Positions 33,768 through 42,424 of a stretch of DNA of 64,000 nt are shown here, piece by piece. The notes below the pieces were generated by a model, which ran no database searches, was not told where the DNA came from, and saw only the letters and a list, made by a program, of their open reading frames with translations. Each line of letters begins with the position of its first letter. The stretch's first letter is position 1. The DNA is taken from NCBI RefSeq assembly GCF_024494355.1, contig NZ_JAKNQY010000015.1, positions 93,110-157,109 on the forward strand, in the 5' to 3' direction. A program made the translations under genes and the position numbers. The DNA is from Pseudomonas sp. Q11. Its GTDB lineage: Bacteria > Pseudomonadota > Gammaproteobacteria > Pseudomonadales > Pseudomonadaceae.

Positions 33768-33779
33768 TTTGTATACAAA
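33768..33779. promoter_or_regulatory. TTTGTATACAAA operator-like palindrome before the purine permease
   Basis: A perfect 12-base palindrome in the AT-rich leader of the permease gene, 139 bases before its start codon. The core TTGTATACAA also occurs at 42335-42344, before puuE, and in a variant form at 42139-42150, before uraH. Palindromes of this form are typical of FadR-type GntR repressors. The remaining 343-base gap holds the REP pair at 33602 and the promoter region. Confidence 0.6.
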
Positions 33780-33917
33780 AGCATAATTCGCTTCGTGCGA
33801 GTTCTTGACCATCAGGTCAAAAAACCTCGCCAGCCTTACCTGCCTCAAAGCAACGCCGCCACCCTCAGGGGGCGTGCGTGCTGGAAATAACAATAAAACT
33901 CTTGAGGAGTACTCGCT

Positions 33918-35267
33918 GTGGAAAGCCGCAAACCCGAAGCCCGGACGCTGGACCTCTCGCCGCCACTACGCACTGGCTGGCTGGAGCGCATCTTCAAACT
34001 CAGCTTGCATGGCACCACGGTGAAGACCGAGCTGATTGCCGGTCTGACGACCTTCATCACCATGGCCTACATCATCTTCGTCAACCCCAACATCATGGCC
34101 GACGCGGGCATCGACCACGGCGCCGCATTCGTCGCGACCTGCATCGCTGCCGCCCTGGGTTGTCTGCTGATGGGTCTGTACGCCAACTGGCCGGTGGGCC
34201 TGGCACCGGGCATGGGCCTGAACGCGTTCTTCACCTACACCGTGGTCGGCACCATGGGTTACAACTGGGAAACCGCGTTGGGCGCGGTGTTTGTTTCCGG
34301 CGTGCTGTTCATGTTCCTGACCCTGTCGCGGGTGCGTGAGTGGCTGCTCAACAGCATTCCGGTGAGCCTGCGCTATGCCATGGGCGCGGGAGTCGGGTTG
34401 TTCCTCGGGCTGATCGGGCTGAAGACCGCCGGTATCGTCGTGGACAGCCCAGCTACCCTGATCAAGCTCGGCTCCCTGCACGAACCCGGCCCGCTGCTGG
34501 CCGCCGTGTGTTTCCTGATGATCGCCGTGCTCAGCTATCACCGTGTGTTCGGCGCGATCCTGATCAGCATTATTGCCGTGACCCTGGCCGGCTGGGGCCT
34601 GGGACTGGTGCAATACAACGGGGTCATGTCGACACCTCCGAGCCTGGCACCCACGTGGATGGCGATGGATGTGGTCGGCGTATTCAACGTCAGCATGATC
34701 AGCGTGGTGCTGGCGTTTCTGTTCGTGCACATGTTCGATACTGCCGGCACCCTGATGGGCGTTGCCCAGCGTGCCGGCCTGGTCAAGCCTGATGGCAAGA
34801 TCGAGAACCTGTCCAAGGCCCTGAAAGCCGACAGCGCCTCCAGCGTGTTCGGCGCCATGGTCGGCGTGCCGCCGGTGACCAGCTACGTAGAAAGCGCCGC
34901 CGGTGTCGCGGCGGGTGGCCGTACAGGGCTTACCGCCGTGACGGTCGGTGTGCTATTTATTGCCGCGATGTTCTTCGCCCCCCTGGCCGGGATGATCCCC
35001 GCCTACGCCACCGCGGGTGCCTTGATCTATGTCGCCATGCTGATGATGGGGGGCATGGCCCACATCGAATGGGACGAAGCGACCGACAGCATTCCGGCCA
35101 TCGTCACGGCCATCATGATGCCCCTGACCTTTTCGGTCGCCGACGGTATTGCGCTGGGCTTCATCACCTATGTGGTGCTTAAGGCCGGCACGGGTAAACA
35201 CAAGGAAATTTCTGTCAGTCTGTGGGTGCTCTGCGCGATCTTCATCGCCAAGTTCATCTTCTTGTAG
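33918..35267 (+). CDS. NCS2 purine permease (AzgA/PbuG-like)
   Basis: A 449-residue inner-membrane protein with about 12-14 segments. The start region LHGTTVKTELIAGLTTFITMAYIIFVNPNIM and GLAPGMGLNAFF belong to the adenine/guanine/hypoxanthine branch of nucleobase-cation symporters. MFDTAGTLMGVAQRAGLV and GVPPVTSYVESAAGVAAGGRTGL carry the substrate-site residues. The start is a GTG with GAGGAG upstream. The palindrome in its leader matches those in the ureide cluster, so it may be co-regulated with urate and allantoin breakdown. Confidence 0.92.
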   Translation: MESRKPEARTLDLSPPLRTGWLERIFKLSLHGTTVKTELIAGLTTFITMAYIIFVNPNIMADAGIDHGAAFVATCIAAALGCLLMGLYANWPVGLAPGMGLNAFFTYTVVGTMGYNWETALGAVFVSGVLFMFLTLSRVREWLLNSIPVSLRYAMGAGVGLFLGLIGLKTAGIVVDSPATLIKLGSLHEPGPLLAAVCFLMIAVLSYHRVFGAILISIIAVTLAGWGLGLVQYNGVMSTPPSLAPTWMAMDVVGVFNVSMISVVLAFLFVHMFDTAGTLMGVAQRAGLVKPDGKIENLSKALKADSASSVFGAMVGVPPVTSYVESAAGVAAGGRTGLTAVTVGVLFIAAMFFAPLAGMIPAYATAGALIYVAMLMMGGMAHIEWDEATDSIPAIVTAIMMPLTFSVADGIALGFITYVVLKAGTGKHKEISVSLWVLCAIFIAKFIFL

Positions 35268-35284
35268 GCACGGAATATTCATCA

Positions 35285-35306
35285 GCCTCACCCCATCGGG
35301 TGAGGC
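35285..35306 (+). terminator. Terminator after the purine permease gene
   Basis: GCCTCACCC (35285-35293) and GGGTGAGGC (35298-35306) form a perfect nine-pair stem with a four-base loop, followed by GTTCTT. Confidence 0.75.
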
Positions 35307-35329
35307 GTTCTTGCATCAGGAGCAAAGCA

Positions 35330-35959
35330 ATGAATCTGGAAACCTGGCTGTTGTTCAGCGGCGCCGCCCTGGTGGTGATCCTCATCCCCGGCCCACTGTC
35401 GTTGCTGATGATCGGCAACAGCCTGAACTATGGCCTGCGCCGTTCGTATCCGGCGTTCCTGGGTGGCGTGATCGCCTCGATTTGCCTGTTGAGCGCATCG
35501 GCGCTGGGGCTCGGTGCACTGTTGTTGGCGTCGGAGCAACTGTTCAGCGCCTTGAAGATCGTCGGCGCGTTGTATCTGTTTTACCTGGCCTGGCAAAGCT
35601 GGCAGCAATCGCGCCAGCCATCCCAAGGTGCCGAAGTGCCCCAGGCCGCTGCCATCCCGCGCTTTCGCGCGCTGTTTGGCCGGGCGTTCGTACTGGGCGC
35701 AAGCAACCCCAAGGACATCCTGTTCTTCGCCGCTTTCCTGCCGCAATTCTTGAGCGCCGAACAAGCGTTCGTGCCACAACTGCTGATCATGATCGCCACC
35801 TGGACCGTACTTGATCTGCTGTGCAAGTTGGCCTACGGCCTCGGTGCCCATGGCGCGGCGCGGTATTTGCGTACAGGCCGAGGCCAGAGCTGGTTCAACC
35901 GCGTCAGTGCCGGACTGTTTGGCGGCGCGGGTGCAGCGTCCTTACTGTCCAGCCACTGA
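35330..35959 (+). CDS. LysE-family amino acid exporter
   Basis: A 209-residue membrane protein with about six segments. Family marks are LIPGPLSLLMIGNSLNYGLRRSYPAFLGG near the start and FVLGASNPKDILFFAAFLPQF in the second half. Such RhtB/LysE proteins export amino acids. The ATG at 35330 follows CAGGAG. The specific substrate is not evident. It stands alone behind a terminator. Confidence 0.9.
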   Translation: MNLETWLLFSGAALVVILIPGPLSLLMIGNSLNYGLRRSYPAFLGGVIASICLLSASALGLGALLLASEQLFSALKIVGALYLFYLAWQSWQQSRQPSQGAEVPQAAAIPRFRALFGRAFVLGASNPKDILFFAAFLPQFLSAEQAFVPQLLIMIATWTVLDLLCKLAYGLGAHGAARYLRTGRGQSWFNRVSAGLFGGAGAASLLSSH

Positions 35960-36081
35960 GTACCGGTGATCTTTTGTCCCGAGGGGCCGGCAAAACGGCG
36001 CAACAACCCATTGATATACACCCGTCCGAAAAACACTTTACATAGAAGGCCATTCATTATCGTTGAACAAGGAAGTTCACA

Positions 36082-39000
36082 ATGGCCAAGGTTTTTTACC
36101 CCGGTTCCGTTTCTAACGAGCACGCCGTCGTCGTGACGGATCTAGGTTTTCATGCCAATGATCATTCTGTCGAAACACTTGATTTCAAAGCGGGCAATGA
36201 GACCCTGATCGGCCCGGAACATAAGCGAAGACAAACCCAACTCGAAGTTGTCGATAAACTGTATGGCCCGCTGCGCATCGGCTCCGTGACGGTGACCCGC
36301 TTGGCCCTGGATGCGCTAGGCGTAACGACCAATGGCCAGCCTCTGAACGGCGACAATACGTTTTTCCGAACCCCCAATCGTTTTTTCCTGAATACGTTGC
36401 AGTTCAACCCGGTTGATATCGAAACCCGTATAAAACTGATCGACAACGGCAACGACTACCGCTTGCCAACACTGCTGTTCGAAATCGCCAGTGAGCGCTC
36501 CCCTATCGCCCCGCCGTTGCTCAATGGCCTCCCTGAGACACAACCTGAATCAGCCCATTATCGAACCACGCTTGAAAAGCTTTTAAATTCAGCCCAAAAA
36601 CTCGATACCACTTTGCTTGCAGAAAAAACATTCAATTGGTTGAACAGATCCAAGAGCAACATTCTTATTCCCACGGGGTTCGGACTCCAAGCCTTTGGCA
36701 TCTACAGCGGCCTGCGTGGTTTGCAAGATGCCATCCGCAACAAGAACGGTTACCAGACCGTCTTCAATGGGGCCAGTGTGACTGCAGAGGTCGCCTCGAT
36801 CGGTGTCGAAGCCGCGCTGACCCGGCAAGCCATGCATATGCTCAAGGCCGGCCAAAGTTCTCTCGGGAGTTTCGCCAAAACATCGTTTGCCTTAAGGCTG
36901 GGGCGTGGCAGCGGCTTGATTGCCAGCGTGCTGACACTGCCATTCGATATCGTCGCGGCCGTCGACGCTTTCAAGGCTGCCGCCAACGCCACCGGCACTG
37001 AAGCCACGGACCATTACGTCAACGCAGCCTTGAGCATCACCAGCGCCGCCCTGTCCGTGATGATCGGCGCAGCGGCATTGGCAGGTTTTACTTCAGCCGG
37101 CCCTGTGGGCCTTGCCGCGGGGTTGATCCTGGCGGTTGGATCACAGGTCTGGGGGGCGATTCGTGAAGTCGATGAAATCGACAACTACATAGAACTCACC
37201 GTGCATGAGCGCCTGCGCACAGGTTGGTTTGCCTTCTGGACCATCAGCCCCGATGAAGCCATCCAGGAACGCTATACCATCGCCAAGGCGACCGCTGAAC
37301 ACACGAAACAACTTCAGACCAATGCCATGAAGTTATTGCAAGGCACCTTGAAAAACAGCACCGAAGCCATCGTAAACGGAAAGTTCAGCGTAGAACTCGA
37401 ACAGGTGACCTACAACACCTGGAACTGGTGGACGGGAGACCGCTACCAGGCGACCCGAGTGCGCCCCAGGATCACGGACAGCGACGATTTTATCGATGCC
37501 CACAACGGGGTCACTGCCGATACCCCCGGGGCCGTGCTGGGTACTTCGGCGGAACACAAAGGCATCCATTGGTATCTGGGTGGCGGCAACGACACCATCA
37601 TCGGCCCGAAAAACAAACCGAACGTTTTCCATTACGGCGCAGGCGTTAAACAACTGACCGGGGGTGAGAAAGACGATGTTTTCATTTTCGAGGGTTCAAC
37701 GCAGAGCCTCACGGGAAACCCTCCTTCGCCCAATCGATTAGTAGGTGGCGCAGGCAATGACACCGTCATTTTATCCGGTCGCTCCCGGGACACGGAGGCA
37801 CAACAGCTTGGCTATCACGTCGACCTGGAGGCCGGGCAGATCTCTCTCATCACCCAAACCGGTCAGGAAAAAGAGACCGGGGACTATCGCCATGCGGTCC
37901 TGGAGAGCATCGAACACGTAGAAATACTGGAGGGTGGTCGCAACATCATCAAGGGCACCGCCGGCCCCAACATCATTAAATCCCGCGGCAACGATGCCAT
38001 CGAGGCCGGTGCAGGCGATGACCAGATTTTCCTCCTGGGCGCCAACAACCGCGACGCAGACGGTGGGCCGGGCAACGATGTCTACGCCATCGCCCATAAG
38101 CCGGGCCGCGTATCCATCAGCGAGGACGGCATCGGCAATAGCGTCATTGCCGTGGACTGGAGAGCCGACCTGATCGAAGGCTGGAAGATCGAAGGGGACA
38201 ATCTGGTGGTGACCTCGGGCTTTGACGCAGATGACTGGCAACTGCGTGAAGTCATCATCAAAAACGTCTACCAGCCCGACGACAACGTACGATACCTCCA
38301 AAACAACAAACTGACCTTCATCACAAAGGATGGCTATCACTTGGTGCCCGACCTGCCCGACACCCTCGAGCAGAGCCAGGCCCTGGCCATTGAAGCGGTC
38401 ATCACCCAACAGGGAACACCGCGCAGCCCGATTATCCTGAACGACCAGAAGACGCACCGGGTCGCACACGACAAGGACACGAGCTATCACCTGTCACGCC
38501 TTACCGAGTCGACGACGCTCCAGGTAAAACAACGCAGCCACTTCACCACCACGGTGCATCTGGATTATGCCAGCGCCGAACTGACGCGGATCGAGGCTCA
38601 CTACAACGTCCAGGTCACCCACAGTGAGGATGAAGGGGACACCGTCAAGTATGGAGAGTGTGGCCTGACGGTCCATTTCGGCTCACATCGAGTGATCTTG
38701 AAGAACCTGGCCAGTTCCGATGAGCGCTACAGTGCGCAAAATACCCGCACCAAACGACGGGCATTTTCCGCCCTGGGTTCGAACCACCTCGTTACGCTCA
38801 TCATGAATGACGGCGTGTCCTACCGCCTCGTCCAACCGACACCCGACTATGGCTTGCTACTGGACGAGACATTCATTGGCACATCGCCGGTGAGCTGGAC
38901 AACCGACGTGGCATTGCCGCTCACGGCGACCCGAAAGCAATATGTTTATCTTCCACCCTCGGACAAGCCCCCCTATTACATGCGCAATCGCGCCACCTGC

Positions 39001-39807
39001 GCACTGCTCACCTCCCCCTCGGAACAAACCGGTATCGAAGTCCTGATCGGCGAAGGCGCCACCTATCTGGTGCACCTGAGCCCGGACATGACGCTACGGT
39101 TATCCACACCCGGCGCCCTGGCTGGGGCCAATCCCCGGCTGCCCCAGGCCTCGACCTGGGAACTCGACGCCACGCGCCTGGGGCACGTCGAGATCAAACT
39201 TGCTTCCAACCGGTTGCAGTTGGGCACAACGATTATCCATCTCCCCACGTATGAGGCAGAAGACCTTGTCGACAAGATACGGGTCATCACCGCCCAAGGC
39301 GTCGTTCATGCGGTCGACACCCTGTTTGAACGGGTTTATGTAGAGGCGCTCGACGCTCGGTATTTCACTTTTCCGCTCGATCCCTCAGTTGCATGGCCCA
39401 GCGAACTGGCCGCCCTCGCCGCCAGGGAATTGAGGGTGCTGAACATCGCCGTCAGGGACGGCACTCGCGGCGGTCTGACCTACAATCTGAAGACCCGCAA
39501 GTGGACCCTTGAGACCGATAAGGCTCGCCCCATCGTTGCCCAGGACCTGAGAAAAACCAACCTTTGCGATCACCATCTCAGCCTCTACCGGGACCTGGCT
39601 CGCGAAGGCCTCAGCCAGACCCCGCCCGCAAACGATGGCGCACTTCGCTTGCTGCGGGAAAGGTGCGTGACCCTGGTGGAAAGCCTCACGCCGGGCAACT
39701 CGAAGTTCCTGTTGCAAACCCTGACGCTCAGCCTGGCCTTCGCAATGAGCGCTTCTCAGTTAAGCGCGCTTCTTTCATTGCATGGGCTCCTCCCGACCTA
39801 TTTATAA
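36082..39807 (+). CDS. Large RTX-like toxin with a TcdA/TcdB-type pore segment
   Basis: A 1241-residue protein without signal peptide. Residues about 190-430 resemble, as far as I remember, the TcdA/TcdB pore-forming region of clostridial and Mcf/FitD insect toxins: FGLQAFGIYSGLRGLQDAI, TAEVASIGVEAALTRQAMHML, LGRGSGLIASVLTLPFDIV. A long hydrophobic stretch follows (316-360), then a conserved NYIELTVHERLRTGWFAFW. Residues about 497-670 hold calcium-binding RTX-like nonapeptides (GGGNDTIIG, GGAGNDTVI, AGAGDDQIF, GGPGNDVYA). The C-terminal 550 residues are beta-rich and unrecognised. AAGGAAG precedes the ATG. No type I secretion genes are adjacent. It is followed by a second unknown gene, probably in the same operon. 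Confidence 0.75.
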   Translation: MAKVFYPGSVSNEHAVVVTDLGFHANDHSVETLDFKAGNETLIGPEHKRRQTQLEVVDKLYGPLRIGSVTVTRLALDALGVTTNGQPLNGDNTFFRTPNRFFLNTLQFNPVDIETRIKLIDNGNDYRLPTLLFEIASERSPIAPPLLNGLPETQPESAHYRTTLEKLLNSAQKLDTTLLAEKTFNWLNRSKSNILIPTGFGLQAFGIYSGLRGLQDAIRNKNGYQTVFNGASVTAEVASIGVEAALTRQAMHMLKAGQSSLGSFAKTSFALRLGRGSGLIASVLTLPFDIVAAVDAFKAAANATGTEATDHYVNAALSITSAALSVMIGAAALAGFTSAGPVGLAAGLILAVGSQVWGAIREVDEIDNYIELTVHERLRTGWFAFWTISPDEAIQERYTIAKATAEHTKQLQTNAMKLLQGTLKNSTEAIVNGKFSVELEQVTYNTWNWWTGDRYQATRVRPRITDSDDFIDAHNGVTADTPGAVLGTSAEHKGIHWYLGGGNDTIIGPKNKPNVFHYGAGVKQLTGGEKDDVFIFEGSTQSLTGNPPSPNRLVGGAGNDTVILSGRSRDTEAQQLGYHVDLEAGQISLITQTGQEKETGDYRHAVLESIEHVEILEGGRNIIKGTAGPNIIKSRGNDAIEAGAGDDQIFLLGANNRDADGGPGNDVYAIAHKPGRVSISEDGIGNSVIAVDWRADLIEGWKIEGDNLVVTSGFDADDWQLREVIIKNVYQPDDNVRYLQNNKLTFITKDGYHLVPDLPDTLEQSQALAIEAVITQQGTPRSPIILNDQKTHRVAHDKDTSYHLSRLTESTTLQVKQRSHFTTTVHLDYASAELTRIEAHYNVQVTHSEDEGDTVKYGECGLTVHFGSHRVILKNLASSDERYSAQNTRTKRRAFSALGSNHLVTLIMNDGVSYRLVQPTPDYGLLLDETFIGTSPVSWTTDVALPLTATRKQYVYLPPSDKPPYYMRNRATCALLTSPSEQTGIEVLIGEGATYLVHLSPDMTLRLSTPGALAGANPRLPQASTWELDATRLGHVEIKLASNRLQLGTTIIHLPTYEAEDLVDKIRVITAQGVVHAVDTLFERVYVEALDARYFTFPLDPSVAWPSELAALAARELRVLNIAVRDGTRGGLTYNLKTRKWTLETDKARPIVAQDLRKTNLCDHHLSLYRDLAREGLSQTPPANDGALRLLRERCVTLVESLTPGNSKFLLQTLTLSLAFAMSASQLSALLSLHGLLPTYL

Positions 39808-39965
39808 GCCGCCCCTATACATATGTAGTGCACGGGCTTGAGCCGTTTCAAGGAACATCCTCAAGCCAGCGACCTGTCGATGCGTCAAACGCAAGGCAGG
39901 GCATGTTTCACGACGAATGAATGAATCATTAATCAATCTCCAAACCTGAAGGAACAGGAATCCCA

Positions 39966-41564
39966 ATGAGCCCAAGACGAAACACCCGCCCCACGCTTCC
40001 AACCTCGTCCCCCGACACCCCCCACTCGAGTCGCGATACGTCACCGGAAACAGTGCCGAGAAGCCCCACCCGAGGAGAGGGAAGCGACCAGGCCCCCGTC
40101 ACGCCGCCCGGACGACAACCTGACGCCGCTGAGCCCCAGTCCCCCACCATCCAGCTAGCCGAAATCACCTCAGAGCCCCCCGTCCATGAGTCAACCACGG
40201 CGGTGCCGCTGGACCATTATCATCTTTCACCCGAACTGGTCCCCATGCTATCGGAGCCCGACGCAACCTCCGGCATCCGCACATTCAGGACACGTACCTA
40301 TGTGGACCTGGCGGAAGGCGGCACGGTGCTGTTGGGGCGCGATGCCGAGCAGAATTACCGGGCCCGACTAGGCACCGAACTCATCGCCTCCGGGCCGCGT
40401 GTCGAACAAGTAGAAGGCAGCCTGCTGTGGCGTCTTGCGCACCGCGCCGAGACGGATGCCGCGGGTTCCACACTGACGATTACCCGCCGCCGGCTGGCAG
40501 ACGATGAGCCCTCGGAAATCGTTGAACCCAAGCGTCGGCACACGACATCCCCACACAGCGAAGCCACCGTGGAAAGCGCCCCCGCCTTCGGTAAAAACTG
40601 GGGGATCGAGCCAGAGCTCTCGGTCCCCGATTTCATTACCGTCGACGGAGTCCACTACAAGGTGGTGACGCGCGCCGACGCCCGCGAGTATCCGATCGCC
40701 TACATCCAGCAACCCTCTCATTCACCGTATGATTTTGACGTACTGGAGGCGACCCTCAGGCATACGCCCGACGAGCAACCCCGAAGCGCGATACGCGTAC
40801 CTCCCGACAATCACTGGCAAATCGATGCGAGGCTGCCCTTTGACAAACCACTGACGGGATACGTCAGGGAGGCGTTTCCAGAAGTCACCACCGCCACCCA
40901 GGAAAATATCGCGAGAAAACAATTTACCCTCGCCAACAGCTCTTCTTTCGCCGACGCGGCAGGCATGACCGCGCTCCGGCAGATTTTCAGCAGCTGGAAA
41001 GACGGCACCCCGTCCCCGCACCCGGAATGGAGTGATCCGTTATTGATGCTACCCGTGCTTCGCGCCGCTTCAGGCAGCGCCAGCAGCGCCAGCAGCACCT
41101 CACGCTCGCTCGAGCTGCCAAACCCCTTTTCACGAATGTCGTTGGATCGGCTGGATTTCGACCCTCAGTGGTTCGCGCAACAATGGCGTTTTTTTGTCAC
41201 GACCTACTCACCGATGGACCTCAAGCGCTTCATGGCCAACCTCATGACCCGTAACGGCTATACGGTTTTTGAAGCCAATTCTTTCAATAGCTTTCCGGCG
41301 TTGGTATTCCGGCGCACAGGGCATGACTATGTATTTTTCATGAGCCTGCATCGCACCCGGATCCCGAAGATTTCCCTGCCGGCACACACCAACCCAAACA
41401 CAACCGGCATCAGCCTGGAAACCCAGGTGGGCGAACACGCCGCGAAGGCTGTCAGGGAGGCCCACCAGAACAACAAGATCATCTGGCTCAAGGGCGGTTC
41501 GCAAATCCGGCCAAACTATCCGGACACCGTCTTCATCGTTCGGGATGACGACGCGAGGCTGTAG
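39966..41564 (+). CDS. Unrecognised 532-residue protein, toxin-locus partner
   Basis: I do not recognise this protein. Residues 1-75 are rich in Pro, Ser, Thr and Arg and probably disordered, the kind of N-terminus found in secreted effectors; there is no Sec signal. Residues 215-305 form a domain around DFITVDGVHYKVVTRADA. Residues 370-380 are a Ser/Ala linker. The C-terminal 140 residues are a separate compact domain with alternating strands: FMANLMTRNGYTVFEA, FPALVFRRTGHDYVFFMSLH, IIWLKGGSQIRPNYPDTVFI. It lies 158 bases after the RTX-like gene in the same direction, so a joint function is likely. An AGGAA ribosome site precedes the ATG. Confidence 0.7.
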   Translation: MSPRRNTRPTLPTSSPDTPHSSRDTSPETVPRSPTRGEGSDQAPVTPPGRQPDAAEPQSPTIQLAEITSEPPVHESTTAVPLDHYHLSPELVPMLSEPDATSGIRTFRTRTYVDLAEGGTVLLGRDAEQNYRARLGTELIASGPRVEQVEGSLLWRLAHRAETDAAGSTLTITRRRLADDEPSEIVEPKRRHTTSPHSEATVESAPAFGKNWGIEPELSVPDFITVDGVHYKVVTRADAREYPIAYIQQPSHSPYDFDVLEATLRHTPDEQPRSAIRVPPDNHWQIDARLPFDKPLTGYVREAFPEVTTATQENIARKQFTLANSSSFADAAGMTALRQIFSSWKDGTPSPHPEWSDPLLMLPVLRAASGSASSASSTSRSLELPNPFSRMSLDRLDFDPQWFAQQWRFFVTTYSPMDLKRFMANLMTRNGYTVFEANSFNSFPALVFRRTGHDYVFFMSLHRTRIPKISLPAHTNPNTTGISLETQVGEHAAKAVREAHQNNKIIWLKGGSQIRPNYPDTVFIVRDDDARL

Positions 41565-41573
41565 TCCGCAGGC

Positions 41574-41600
41574 AAAAAAAAGCCCGCAGTGTGAGCGGGC
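41574..41600 (-). terminator. Terminator between the toxin locus and uraH
   Basis: GCCCGC (41582-41587) and GCGGGC (41595-41600) form the stem; on the minus strand it is followed by eight T (41574-41581). It therefore ends the uraH transcript and may also serve the convergent toxin-partner gene. Confidence 0.75.
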
Positions 41601-41657
41601 GAAAACCAAAGAAGCGCCATGCGCAGTCGCTTCCAGGAGAGGCAGCTGCTTGGGGGA

Positions 41658-42011
41658 TCAGCTGCCTCGATAGGTGGAATAGGCGTAAGGCGAAATCAGC
41701 AGGGGCACGTGGTAATGCTCCTGCTCGGCCGAAATGCCAAAGCGCAGCACCACCACATCCAGGAACGCCGGCTCGGACAGTTGGACGCCACGGGCGCGGT
41801 AGTAATCGCCTGCATGGAATTGAATCTGGTAGACGCCGCTACGGTAGTCATCCCCTTGCAACAACGGTGCATCGCAACGGCCGTCGCTGTTGGTCAGCGC
41901 GCTGGCGACCAATTGCAGTTGCGCACCTTCGACGCGGTATAGCTCGACCTTGATCGAGCTGCCCGGGCAGCCGTGCGCGGCATCCAAAACGTGAGTAGTC
42001 AAACGTCCCAT
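41658..42011 (-). CDS. uraH: 5-hydroxyisourate hydrolase
   Basis: A 117-residue transthyretin-like enzyme that opens 5-hydroxyisourate to OHCU, the second step after urate oxidation. It begins GRLTTHVLDAAHGCPG and ends with the signature tetrapeptide YRGS; the active-site histidines are in THVLD and EHYHVPLLISPY. The ATG at 42011 is the family start. It is divergent from puuE across a 413-base regulatory region and is the only minus-strand gene of the cluster. Confidence 0.95.
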   Translation of the reverse strand: MGRLTTHVLDAAHGCPGSSIKVELYRVEGAQLQLVASALTNSDGRCDAPLLQGDDYRSGVYQIQFHAGDYYRARGVQLSEPAFLDVVVLRFGISAEQEHYHVPLLISPYAYSTYRGS

Positions 42012-42138
42012 TGATTGTGCGCGCCTCGCTGCAAAGCAGTCCGGCCCGACGCCTCCTGAATCAGTTGAAAGACAGACCGCACCGTTTCGGAGCACGGAAC
42101 GCTGCGGCGATGAGCGAATTAAGACACTTTAAATAAAA

Positions 42139-42150
42139 ATTGTACACAAT
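42139..42150. promoter_or_regulatory. ATTGTACACAAT operator-like site on the uraH side
   Basis: Differs by one base in the core from TTGTATACAA at 42335. It is 128 bases upstream of the uraH start codon. Confidence 0.5.
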
Positions 42151-42334
42151 AAAAAACAGAAATTTATCCCCTGTCAGATTCGAGACGGGTTCAGACCCGA
42201 TCTGCAATCAAACCAACAGACACGCAGGATTGTCATGCCTTAGCTGACCAAACGGGCAGGTTTCTTGCAGTGTAGACAAGCGAGGGGCTGCAGTGAAAAA
42301 TGCAAAAATTCAGGCTTACAAAGCGCACATAAAG

Positions 42335-42344
42335 TTGTATACAA
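42335..42344. promoter_or_regulatory. TTGTATACAA operator-like palindrome on the puuE side
   Basis: A perfect 10-base palindrome 81 bases before the puuE start. The same core is inside the 12-base palindrome at 33768-33779 before the purine permease. Confidence 0.6.
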
Positions 42345-42424
42345 TCAACCCATCGCTGTGACGCCAGCCTGTGATTCATCGCCCAGGCGCCACCTACATG
42401 GTTCGAACAAGAAGGAAAACTGCA

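Larger units (their letters stand above)
42012..42424. other. uraH-puuE divergent regulatory region
   Basis: A 413-base region without genes, AT-rich between 42120 and 42350. It holds two operator-like palindromes, one nearer each gene, and presumably both promoters. The -35/-10 elements are not clear enough to mark. Confidence 0.6.

Noticed and set aside
36082..41564. A type I secretion or type VI cluster accompanying the toxin locus.
   Set aside because: No ABC exporter, membrane-fusion protein, TolC-like or T6SS genes lie on either side; the neighbours are LysE and uraH.
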